In this document: piece after piece, positions 56,311-64,000 of the stretch
How the letters are laid out: each line of letters begins with the position of its first letter
Position numbering within the stretch: position 1 is the stretch's first letter
Source of the DNA: Agarophyton chilense
Lineage: Eukaryota; Rhodophyta; Florideophyceae; Gracilariales; Gracilariaceae
Length of the DNA stretch: 64,000 nt
Assembly (NCBI GenBank): GCA_030374765.1
Contig: JARGXX010000105.1
Span: 806,001 to 870,000, forward strand
Reading direction: 5' to 3'
Translations under genes and position numbers: made by a program
The notes under the pieces: generated by a model
Databases searched by the model: none
Told to the model about the DNA's origin: nothing
Seen by the model: the letters and a program-made list of their open reading frames with translations, nothing else

Positions 56311-58800
56311 ATGTCGATGAATCCTTCAGAAGCCCAACCTGGAATTGGTGCCTTTCTCCATGGAAGACTGTCGATCTCTGTCCACGAGGCGCGCCACATC
56401 GAAGGCAAAGGCGCTTCGCGATTCTTTGAAAAGCTAGAGAGGGCGGTCACATCCTCCATTGATGGCGTCGATCCGTACGTGTCCGTCAAGATGGGCTATA
56501 ATAAGATTATGCAGACCCCGGTTATCCACAACACGTCATCTCCTGTCTGGAACTCCACTGTCGTTCTGGAAGTGTGTAACGACATAGCCACCCTGGAATT
56601 CCGCGTCAAGGCTGCAAAACGCACTGGTGCCTTTTCCATTCTATCTAAAGTGAAGCACTTGAGTATGGTTTCCATTCCAGCTGCTCAAATAAAGTCTCAG
56701 CGAACCATTTCCGAATGGTTTTCACTTGGCCCCTATGTCAGAGAAATAACCGAAGACTCCGAATTATCGAACGGAGACGAAAAAGACGCCCCAGTCGAGC
56801 CAAAGGAGTCGTCCAATTATTACTTTGGAGAGATGCGAATCTCTGTATCCTATACACCAGTTACGGAGCTGGATGACTATGAAACAGTTGCAATGTCAGA
56901 CATGTATTTCCCTCAGCGTGACGGAATCAACGTAACCTTTTATCAGGATGCAGATTGCGTTCCCGGCCATCTTCCATGTATTCCGTTCCGCGAAGAATTC
57001 AGGCATGCTCGATGCTGGTCGGAGTTGGCGCGAGCCATCATGTCTGCAACCGAGCTCATCTACGTTACAGGCTGGGCCGTTTGGCAAGATCTTGTAATGG
57101 TACGCACCAACTACGACGAAGACGAATGGAATGGACTAACTCTGGGTGAAATGCTCAAACAAAAGGCTGAGGAAGGCGTCACTGTATGTGTAATGGTTTG
57201 GGATGAGTATGCCAGTAATCAGCTTTACCAGGGTATCATGGGCACCCATGATGAGGAGGTAGTGCCCTATTTCGATAACTCGAGGGTCAATTGCATCAAA
57301 GTAGGCCGACAAAACCCAAAAGACGGGCCTCTTGCTGATATGAACAGTGCCATCATGTTCACGCACCATCAAAAGACTGTCATTTTATCCCGCATGGATC
57401 CCAACATTGGCAAGAATCGATTGGAAGCTTGGGTAGGCGGGCTTGATCTAACAGACGGTCGCTATGATAACCAAAACCATAGTCTGTTCCGAACAATCGA
57501 TTCTCTCCACGCGCCTCCCGACTTTTGGCAGGCATGTGCATTAGGTGTTACTGCAGAATCGGGTCCAAGAGAGCCGTGGCACGACATACATTCTCATGTA
57601 ACCGGAATGGCGGCATGGGATATATTGACTAATTTTGAAGGTCGATGGGCGCGTCAGGCACAAGATCACGTGAAGAATTCACTTCATCAACGATCACAAG
57701 AAACCTTTGTGTTGGCTTGGGAAGAAGCTCAGATTCAGGATGGAAGTTTCAGCGTCCAAGTTTTGCGTAGCATAAATGAGGCCTCCACACAACTTAACAA
57801 GGATCGTCCCGGCTTAATGGTTCGAAGGAATGCACTATCGGACCACAGCATCCATCGCGCCTATATTCACCAAATTCGCTCCGCAAAGCACTTTATTTAC
57901 ATTGAGAATCAGTATTTTCTTGGTTCAAGTCACATGTGGGATTCAAATCAGAGAGGCGGGTTCGCAGCACATCTTGTGCCCATCGAAATAGCAGAGAAGG
58001 TCTGTGCTAAAATCAGATCTGGTCAACGATTTGCTGTTTATGTTAACATCCCTCTCTATCCTGAGGGCCCTCCGGATTCTGGGGCCGTCCAGGAAATTCT
58101 TTCTCATCAAAGGAAAACCATAAATCTCATAAGAATGAGAATTAAGAAGACAATTGACGAAGTTGGTAGCGAAACCTCTGTCGAAGATTGGTTCAATGTA
58201 TTCTGCCTCGTAAATCGTGAGTCCATCGAGGGAGGAAAAGGTAACGGAGGAACAAGTGAAGTTGAAGTGAAGCTTTCAACAAGTCGAAGATTCATGATTT
58301 ACATCCATAGCAAATTTGGTATCTTTGATGATACCACAGCTATAATCGGCTCCGCCAATATAAACGGTCGCTCACTGGACGGCTCTCGCGACACCGAAAT
58401 TGCGATTGCAGCATGGCAACCTGAATATCTGGCCACTGGAAGCAACGGGTACATACCAAAGTATGACGAGGGTTCATTGCCGAAGGGGGATGTGGCGGCA
58501 TTCCGCGCAAGCGTGTGGGCCGAGCATTTGGGAGATTATCATGGGGCGCTGGACAACCCCTCTTCTTTAGAGTGTGTCCATTACGTCCGCGAACTCGCAA
58601 GCGCCAATTGGAACCATTTCGCTGCCGACGACCTAGAGTCCATTGGAGACATGCCGCATGGTCATTTGGCACTATACCCGTACCAGTACGATGATGAAAC
58701 GGGTGAAGTTATCGCTGGCAATGAGACTTTCCCCGACTTTCCAACTGCTCTCATCAAAGGCAAAGCTTCACCCGCCCTTCCTAACATGCTTACCGGTTGA
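56311..58800 (+). CDS. Phospholipase D, plant-type C2-PLD
   Basis: Hydrolyses phosphatidylcholine and related lipids to phosphatidic acid, a signalling lipid. 829 residues, single exon. An N-terminal C2 domain (about 15-185; GVDPYVSVKMG, SPVWNSTVVLEV) would bind Ca2+ and membrane. Two catalytic HKD regions follow. The second is canonical (HSKFGIFD at 666-673, then GSANINGRSLDGSRDTEIA). The first reads THHQKTVILS: His353 and Lys355 are present but residue 360, normally Asp, is Ser. The flanking GGLDLTDGRYD is intact. Overall layout matches the plant PLD alpha/beta group rather than animal PX/PH-PLD. The MSMNPSEAQPG start is the first in-frame Met. Confidence 0.93.
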   Translation: MSMNPSEAQPGIGAFLHGRLSISVHEARHIEGKGASRFFEKLERAVTSSIDGVDPYVSVKMGYNKIMQTPVIHNTSSPVWNSTVVLEVCNDIATLEFRVKAAKRTGAFSILSKVKHLSMVSIPAAQIKSQRTISEWFSLGPYVREITEDSELSNGDEKDAPVEPKESSNYYFGEMRISVSYTPVTELDDYETVAMSDMYFPQRDGINVTFYQDADCVPGHLPCIPFREEFRHARCWSELARAIMSATELIYVTGWAVWQDLVMVRTNYDEDEWNGLTLGEMLKQKAEEGVTVCVMVWDEYASNQLYQGIMGTHDEEVVPYFDNSRVNCIKVGRQNPKDGPLADMNSAIMFTHHQKTVILSRMDPNIGKNRLEAWVGGLDLTDGRYDNQNHSLFRTIDSLHAPPDFWQACALGVTAESGPREPWHDIHSHVTGMAAWDILTNFEGRWARQAQDHVKNSLHQRSQETFVLAWEEAQIQDGSFSVQVLRSINEASTQLNKDRPGLMVRRNALSDHSIHRAYIHQIRSAKHFIYIENQYFLGSSHMWDSNQRGGFAAHLVPIEIAEKVCAKIRSGQRFAVYVNIPLYPEGPPDSGAVQEILSHQRKTINLIRMRIKKTIDEVGSETSVEDWFNVFCLVNRESIEGGKGNGGTSEVEVKLSTSRRFMIYIHSKFGIFDDTTAIIGSANINGRSLDGSRDTEIAIAAWQPEYLATGSNGYIPKYDEGSLPKGDVAAFRASVWAEHLGDYHGALDNPSSLECVHYVRELASANWNHFAADDLESIGDMPHGHLALYPYQYDDETGEVIAGNETFPDFPTALIKGKASPALPNMLTG

Positions 58801-59689
58801 GAGTATTCGCCACCGCTATAATTGAAGGTAAGTGGACGAGGAACCAACGCATTTAACCAAGACAGTATGATCCGAAATGTCGACGAAACCGTTGTCGGTG
58901 AGTATAATCCCCAAATTCCTAAGTTGTGATTGTACCCTAAAGTTGTGGTGTGTGTCCGCTTTGCCGTGCTCGTGGCAGCGTTTCCTTCAATTAAGAAGTA
59001 CGAACTTTGTGTAAAAAAGAAGAGCAAGATGAATCACGTCATTCTCTTCTCATAATCTTTCATTTTTTTGTACGTACCTTCTTTTGGGCTCTACAGCCAC
59101 GAGATATATTTACGTTCTACTCGAAAGCCTTCTTCTCTTTCGATAGCACACAACCATGTCCAAGTACGTTTATCCTTATGGCGAACTTCTATCGTGTGTA
59201 TCCATTTTTTTCTCTAGCCGAACATCACGACCATGGCAGAATAATGGCGCCGGATAAAAGCTAAATATTTTTACAATTGCTTATATATGGCAAGCTTCAC
59301 AGCTCAATTTCTTGCTCTTGATCAGAAGCGGTTTAGACAGCGGGCTGGATTTATGTCGAGCTCGGCAACTTCGGCGCAAATTTGCTGTCCCTTTTTGTGC
59401 TGCTGAGGCTAAGATTGCTATCCAACAACGAGGACGAGGGTTGCGATTCACAGCATGGGTTGCGATTCGCAACTTGCGAATAGTACACGTATACAAATAT
59501 ACTAAAATACTTTCGACGAAAGCCATGTTAACTTATTGTGTGCTGTCACAGTGTACAGTGTTACGCGTGACTCTAGAGTGCAGGAAGCCACATTCATGAG
59601 GCACATTGCGTAACGCATGATCGCCACCACCTCCGTGGTGCTCGGCCGAAACGGCAGAGGCATTGAAACCACGCGGCGCCTAGGGGCGA
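58801..59689. other. Intergenic region, PLD / MCM9
   Basis: Holds the PLD 3' UTR and MCM9 promoter. AT-rich, T-rich in 59,030-59,120. Only short open frames; none has a domain. No TATA box is obvious within 100 bp of the MCM9 ATG. Confidence 0.45.
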
Positions 59690-61726
59690 ATGGAAAGAGA
59701 ATCCCATGATGATAGGGCAACCCAGCCAGATTACACGAAAGAATTTGAAGACTACATCCGTCGAGACTGTCTTCCCCGCATAACTGAAATTGCCCAAGCT
59801 GCCAATGACGAAGCCCACTATGGTCTGGAGATTGACCTAATGTCAGTTGGACATTCTGCTCCTCATGTCGTCACCGCCATTCTCAGTGATCCCTATGGAA
59901 CAATTTCCCAGGTAGAAAGTGCAATTCGAACCGTGCAGGACTCAGTCGGGGGCACGAAGAAGTATGTACATGCACGACTCTGTCATCTACCGGCCACACC
60001 AGACACTGTGAAGAGAAATGTCAGTGCATTGCGAAACCGTGACCTTCATAAGCTTATATCTATAATTGGTACAGTTACAAGAACAGGAAGCGTTGTGTTG
60101 CGAGAGGAACAACGCGAGTTTTTGTGTTCAAGGTGCAAGCACTCATTCCTAGTTACGGGCGATATTACAAGAAGTGGTGCGTTTGACCTTCCTTCACGGT
60201 GTCCGAGGCCCGGCGAAAAGCCATGTTACGGTAACAATTTCACCGCAAAGACCGAAATCGCTCCAAGATGCCAAGAGTATCAAGAGATCAAGGTTCAAGA
60301 AAAGGTTCAGCATCTCGACGTCGGCTTCATACCTCGCTCCCTTATTGTTATTCTCACAGATGATATCGCTGATACGGTGAAGCCTGGTGATGATGTGGTC
60401 ATCACAGGAGTATTGCATCGTCGATGGAACAAGAACTTCGTACAGGGTATGAGAGCCGATGTGGAACTCATGCTGGTTGCCTTCCATGTAGCTTCAAACA
60501 ACGACCACAAATCATTTTTGCATGTCACAGAAGAATCAAGGCAATTATTTGCAGCACACTGGGCGTCGAGAAGCCCGAGAAAGCAGTTGGAGGCTCGGAA
60601 TCTCATCATCAGATCTATTTGTCCTCAGATATACGGCATGTATCTCCTGAAATTGATCGTCGCCATGACTCTCACTGGTGGGGTTTCGTATACGGACCCA
60701 TCGGGTACTCGCATTCGTGGCGAATCTCACCTCTTGATTGTCGGAGATCCCGGCACTGCCAAATCCCAAATTCTTCGTTACGCCGCGAAGGTTTCTCCAC
60801 GTTCTGTTCTGACGACTGGAATTGGAACCTCTTCTGCAGGGTTGACTGTTACGGCAGTGAAAGAACCTGGGTCTGGTGAATGGATGTTGGATGCTGGTGC
60901 TTTGGTCCTTGCCGATGGGGGTGTTTGTTGTATTGATGAGTTCGATGGTATAAAGCAACACGACCGTGGCGCCATTCACGAGGCGATGGAGCAGCAAACA
61001 CTTTCGGTTGCGAAAGCAGGGCTTGTTTGTACTCTAGATACTCGGGCTACCGTTTTGGCAGCCGTTAACCCGAAAGGGGGTAAGATATGTACAGAGATTG
61101 GTGTTTCCGAAGCCGATAACGGTGAATATGATCGGGAAAAACTGCCGGTAACGGTAGGAATTGCGTCTCCGCTTCTGAGCCGGTTTGATGTCGTATTGAC
61201 TCTTTTGGACGAGAGAAATGAGGACTGGGATAAAGAACTATCGAGCTTTATTTTGAATGGCTACAACTCCAACACGGTGGTGAACAAGGATGTATGGTCT
61301 ACGGAGAGACTCCGCCAATATCTTTACTTCATCAAGAATAACTTGAAACCCCGCTTATCGAAGCAATGCCAACAAATACTATCAACCTACTATACTCTGG
61401 AGAGGAGTTCAATAAGAAGGAATGCGGCAAGGACAACAGTTCGCCTATTGGAAGCCCTTGTACGCCTCGCACAGGCTCATGCACGCCTCATGTTTCGAGA
61501 AACGGCTACGCCAATGGATGCAGTATTTGCCATTGCTGCTGTCGAAGCCTCTTCCGCCACACAGGAAATTATTGGTGGTATGAATGCGCTTCACGCATCT
61601 TTTCCGGACGATCCAAAAAGAGAGTTTGAGGATTATTGCAAGTATCTCTTGTGTAAGTTAGGATTGGAGAATGATGAGATAGACTTCTATTACAACGACG
61701 CCCCAGTAGATATTGGAGAGGAATGA
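59690..61726 (+). CDS. MCM9: MCM-family helicase MCM9
   Basis: AAA+ helicase of the MCM8-MCM9 pair, which works in homologous recombination and replication-coupled repair rather than origin licensing. 678 residues. N-terminal OB region with a zinc motif starting FLCSRCKHSF (about residue 145) and later RCPRPGEKPC; then RSLIVILTDDIADTVKPGDD. AAA+ core: Walker A GDPGTAKS (352-359), Walker B CIDEFD (414-419), sensor NPKGG, Arg finger SRFD (497-500). The strings HDRGAIHEAMEQQTLSVAKA with LDERNEDWDKELSSFI are hallmarks of MCM9 among MCM proteins. It lacks the very long C-terminal tail of vertebrate MCM9. Single exon; start ATG follows noncoding DNA. Confidence 0.92.
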   Translation: MERESHDDRATQPDYTKEFEDYIRRDCLPRITEIAQAANDEAHYGLEIDLMSVGHSAPHVVTAILSDPYGTISQVESAIRTVQDSVGGTKKYVHARLCHLPATPDTVKRNVSALRNRDLHKLISIIGTVTRTGSVVLREEQREFLCSRCKHSFLVTGDITRSGAFDLPSRCPRPGEKPCYGNNFTAKTEIAPRCQEYQEIKVQEKVQHLDVGFIPRSLIVILTDDIADTVKPGDDVVITGVLHRRWNKNFVQGMRADVELMLVAFHVASNNDHKSFLHVTEESRQLFAAHWASRSPRKQLEARNLIIRSICPQIYGMYLLKLIVAMTLTGGVSYTDPSGTRIRGESHLLIVGDPGTAKSQILRYAAKVSPRSVLTTGIGTSSAGLTVTAVKEPGSGEWMLDAGALVLADGGVCCIDEFDGIKQHDRGAIHEAMEQQTLSVAKAGLVCTLDTRATVLAAVNPKGGKICTEIGVSEADNGEYDREKLPVTVGIASPLLSRFDVVLTLLDERNEDWDKELSSFILNGYNSNTVVNKDVWSTERLRQYLYFIKNNLKPRLSKQCQQILSTYYTLERSSIRRNAARTTVRLLEALVRLAQAHARLMFRETATPMDAVFAIAAVEASSATQEIIGGMNALHASFPDDPKREFEDYCKYLLCKLGLENDEIDFYYNDAPVDIGEE

Positions 61727-62439
61727 CACATTGACCATTGGACCTTATAAGGCCACTGCAAGGACATAGTTCAGGACTGATTCGAATCACGAGGCATTGC
61801 AGAGCGTTGGAACCATATCATTATCATACAAACTGAGGCGGTAGTGAATCGGTCAAGAGACGCGTTTAGTTCTTCGTCTCCAGTTGTCCATCGTACTTTG
61901 AACCTGGAGAAGCGGCCTTTTTGTCGTCAAACGCCGACGTTCGACAGCGCTGCTCGAGCAGTCTGTATATTCAGATTGCTGGTGACAGGCGGCGCGCTGG
62001 ACGAGTAGATGCTAGAGATAGATAGTATGGGGTGAGACCGTCACTTCGCGCTCTGCAACTTACCTACTACGGAAGTTTCTTGTAATAACCCAAATATATC
62101 TCTTGCTCCACAGCGGTTGTAGCTGTCAAACATTACAGTAGAACAGCCAAATCTAAGCTCACTAGAGGATTTACACAAAAGCAATTCTCGTGGTAAATTT
62201 CGTATCCACGATTGACACGCACAGTGCGAGAATTCCCAAGACAACAGGAGAAGTGCACCTTGCGCATTCTTAAATATGGCACCATAGCTATGCGAGTCCA
62301 ATCACGTGGGCGTCATCGTGCGGTTCCGAATCACAACCCAAACACCAACATATACAGTGCGTTTCAAAAACATATCCCTTTACAAAAACTGCGCCAAAAA
62401 CGCATTTCACGAACTGTAGAGCACATTTCACAAAAAATA
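61727..62439. other. MCM9 downstream region
   Basis: About 700 bp with MCM9 3' UTR and unassigned sequence leading into the second recombinase relic. Only short open frames; I see no gene or RNA here. Confidence 0.5.
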
Positions 62440-63227
62440 AAAACCACTAAGTCAATAACACTGTTTTTCCGGCTACTGAAAAAGATGTGTTGGCATACCT
62501 GGGGTACCTTTACCTCAAAGAACCCATCAGGCCAAACTCTGTGAGACAATATGTCAGCGCCGTGGACTGGTTCCATGAAACGCAAGGTCTCAATGCTCCT
62601 ACTCGTACCCCCCCCTTATCTCCGCCATGGTTTTCACTTACATCAACCGCACGGACAGGGATCAACCTCTTAGCCCAAAACGCCTTGATATGAGAGCTAA
62701 GATAATGCATCGCGTCACACTGGCGGGTATGTCTTCGGAACGGATGCCGTAAGTCGGAGCATGTGGGGCATTGGTCTTTGCTTTCATTTTCCAGTGCCAA
62801 ACCCTGTCAGTCGGGCATGTTGGACCAAGTGATGTGAACATAATGGACTCTGCAATGATCTTTATGCTCCCACATCGAAAGGGAAAGTACAGACGCCGTC
62901 CAATTCGCCTTGGATACCCATTAAATCTCTCATGGAGTGGACCTCTAAACCTGATGCAGAAGTGAAATTCCGTTCAACCAGATAGTAGCGAGTTTCTGGA
63001 CAAAAAAGCATATCAGACCCTTGGTTAGACTAATATCGGTGAAACAGTGTACCAAGCCCTGTTAATTGTCTCCTTAACCGCACCAGAAGGATTTATTTAC
63101 GCGTCGCATAATGTTCACATTGGAGTTTATAATGAGTTGCTGGGACTAGGGTTTTCGGATGCTTGGATAATTTCAAGGCTAGACTTAGTAGCATCTGCCT
63201 GATGCAGGTCTACTACGAAAGTAGCAT
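62440..63227 (+). pseudogene. Second tyrosine-recombinase relic
   Basis: Plus-strand frames give, in order, FPATEKDVLAYLGYLYLKEP with VRQYVSAVDWFHETQGLNAP (core-binding SAM-like domain), ACGALVFAFIFQCQTLSVGH (the catalytic Arg region, Arg replaced by Gln), APEGFIYASHNVHIGVYNEL (HXXR region, Arg now His) and ISRLDLVASA with VYYES at the end. This is a different family from the recombinase at 49.4 kb. An LTR starts exactly at the point where the tyrosine region would continue. Stops separate the blocks. Confidence 0.65.
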
Positions 63228-63894
63228 TGTAGTATTCTACTATGTCGGGGAATACGATATGTTGGGTTTTCGCGAAGTCGCGGTTGGAACTCATAAGTGA
63301 GTGATGTCATCAAACTTATGATATGAAACGGCACACCGCGTAAGATGTCTAGAGGCAGAATGTCTTAGTGGGAGAGGTGTGATCACGAGTGGAGTGGCTT
63401 GCAACGGCGCATGTAGTGGCAATCCACGTGGCTGGTCTTACTACCCTTTGTAGCTAGACGTCCATTAAGGACCGTACCCATACAGTGGTTTGGCTAGGTG
63501 GCTGACCACTGGGTATTATTTATATAGTTATTTGGGCACTCACCCTGGTACACAGTATATAGTGTACCAGAGGTGAGCGCCGACTCCAAGTAAAGGAGAC
63601 AACATGGGCATCATGACTATTCTGTTCATCGCTTAGGATTCCTTAACCGGAGATCCGGACGAACTATAATAGATAGTCAGCCCCCAACCACTTCACGAGC
63701 CGTCTCGTACCTACGTTCCATCAACGTTTTACAGTTGCACTGTTCACTTTCGCTGGCGAGTAGTGGCCTTACACCCCACTTCCAGCTCGCTGGTGTTGTA
63801 GCTCTACCACCCCTTTTACTTCGCCGCAAGCGACCCATCGGCAGTACGAACGCTGTCGCAGGTGTCTGCTCTCTCCGTTAGAGCGGATACTACA
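63228..63894 (+). repeat. LTR of element-3 family, inverted copy
   Basis: 667 bp reading TGTAGTATTC at the left and GGATACTACA at the right, i.e. the reverse complement of the LTRs at 10.8, 25.0 and 35.9 kb. Flanks AGCAT and CAAAA are not a duplication. The following bases do not match the 5' internal start of element 3, so this may be a solo LTR with a rearranged flank, or the LTR of an element with a different interior. Confidence 0.9.
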
Positions 63895-64000
63895 CAAAAT
63901 ATCGAAGGCGATGATGTCGTACAAGAAGAATGGCGTGGACCCCAGGCCATAAAATGACGCCAAAGCCGGGGGACAATCGTGCGCACTCATTTGGGACAAG
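63895..64000. other. Window end, unassigned
   Basis: 106 bp downstream of the LTR with no recognisable feature. A minus-strand frame (MSAHDCPPALASFYGLGS) stays open here and into the LTR, without a known domain. Confidence 0.4.

Overview
The window is nuclear DNA of a eukaryote, most likely a unicellular alga and perhaps a red alga. The evidence is GT-AG splicing in histone H4, otherwise mostly single-exon genes, a plant-type C2 phospholipase D, a BT1 (folate-biopterin) transporter-like gene, MCM9, and a large load of Ty3-like retrotransposons. No gene is clearly bacterial. The lineage call rests on gene content only.

Layout. (1) 1-6,960 is a very GC-rich gene island with histone H4 (-), the primase catalytic subunit (-), a five-finger C2H2 protein (+) and an MTM1/SLC25A39-type mitochondrial carrier (-). 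(2) 7,000-41,900 is a low-GC, gene-free block built from decayed transposable elements: Ty3-like relic 1 (+, about 8.0-12.6 kb, split by a solo LTR with a perfect 5-bp target duplication), Ty3-like relic 2 (+, about 15.0-23.3 kb), and a structurally complete but mutated chromodomain element 3 (-, 24,956-36,547, with both 667-bp LTRs), followed by an unclassified relic. (3) 41.9-43.5 kb is an AT-rich island with a Tc1/mariner relic. (4) 43.5-49.2 kb is a second gene cluster: a degenerate RING protein, UTP7 with one in-frame TGA, a damaged BT1 transporter and a gene fragment with an HPC2/ubinuclein-like motif. (5) 49.4-51.9 kb is a compact unit with a tyrosine recombinase, a divergently transcribed unknown ORF and a duplicated set of stem-loops. 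(6) 53.4-61.7 kb is a third gene cluster: XPD helicase (-), phospholipase D (+) and MCM9 (+). (7) 62.4-63.9 kb is a second, different tyrosine-recombinase relic broken by another copy of the same LTR.

The most interesting signal is in the retrotransposons. In element 3, gag-pol is on the minus strand, and between its chromodomain and 3' LTR lies a long ORF on the opposite strand that starts 25 bp inside the LTR. A recognisable relative lies in the same place and again antisense in the much older relic 2, whose gag-pol is on the plus strand. This suggests a retrotransposon lineage carrying a conserved antisense accessory gene next to its 3' LTR. In element 3 the C-terminal half of that gene is also tandemly duplicated.

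Several host genes have missing family-defining residues: primase zinc cysteines, the Asp of the first HKD motif of phospholipase D, RING ligands, and the UTP7 tryptophan codon replaced by TGA. All translations were read by eye; no database search or alignment program was run.
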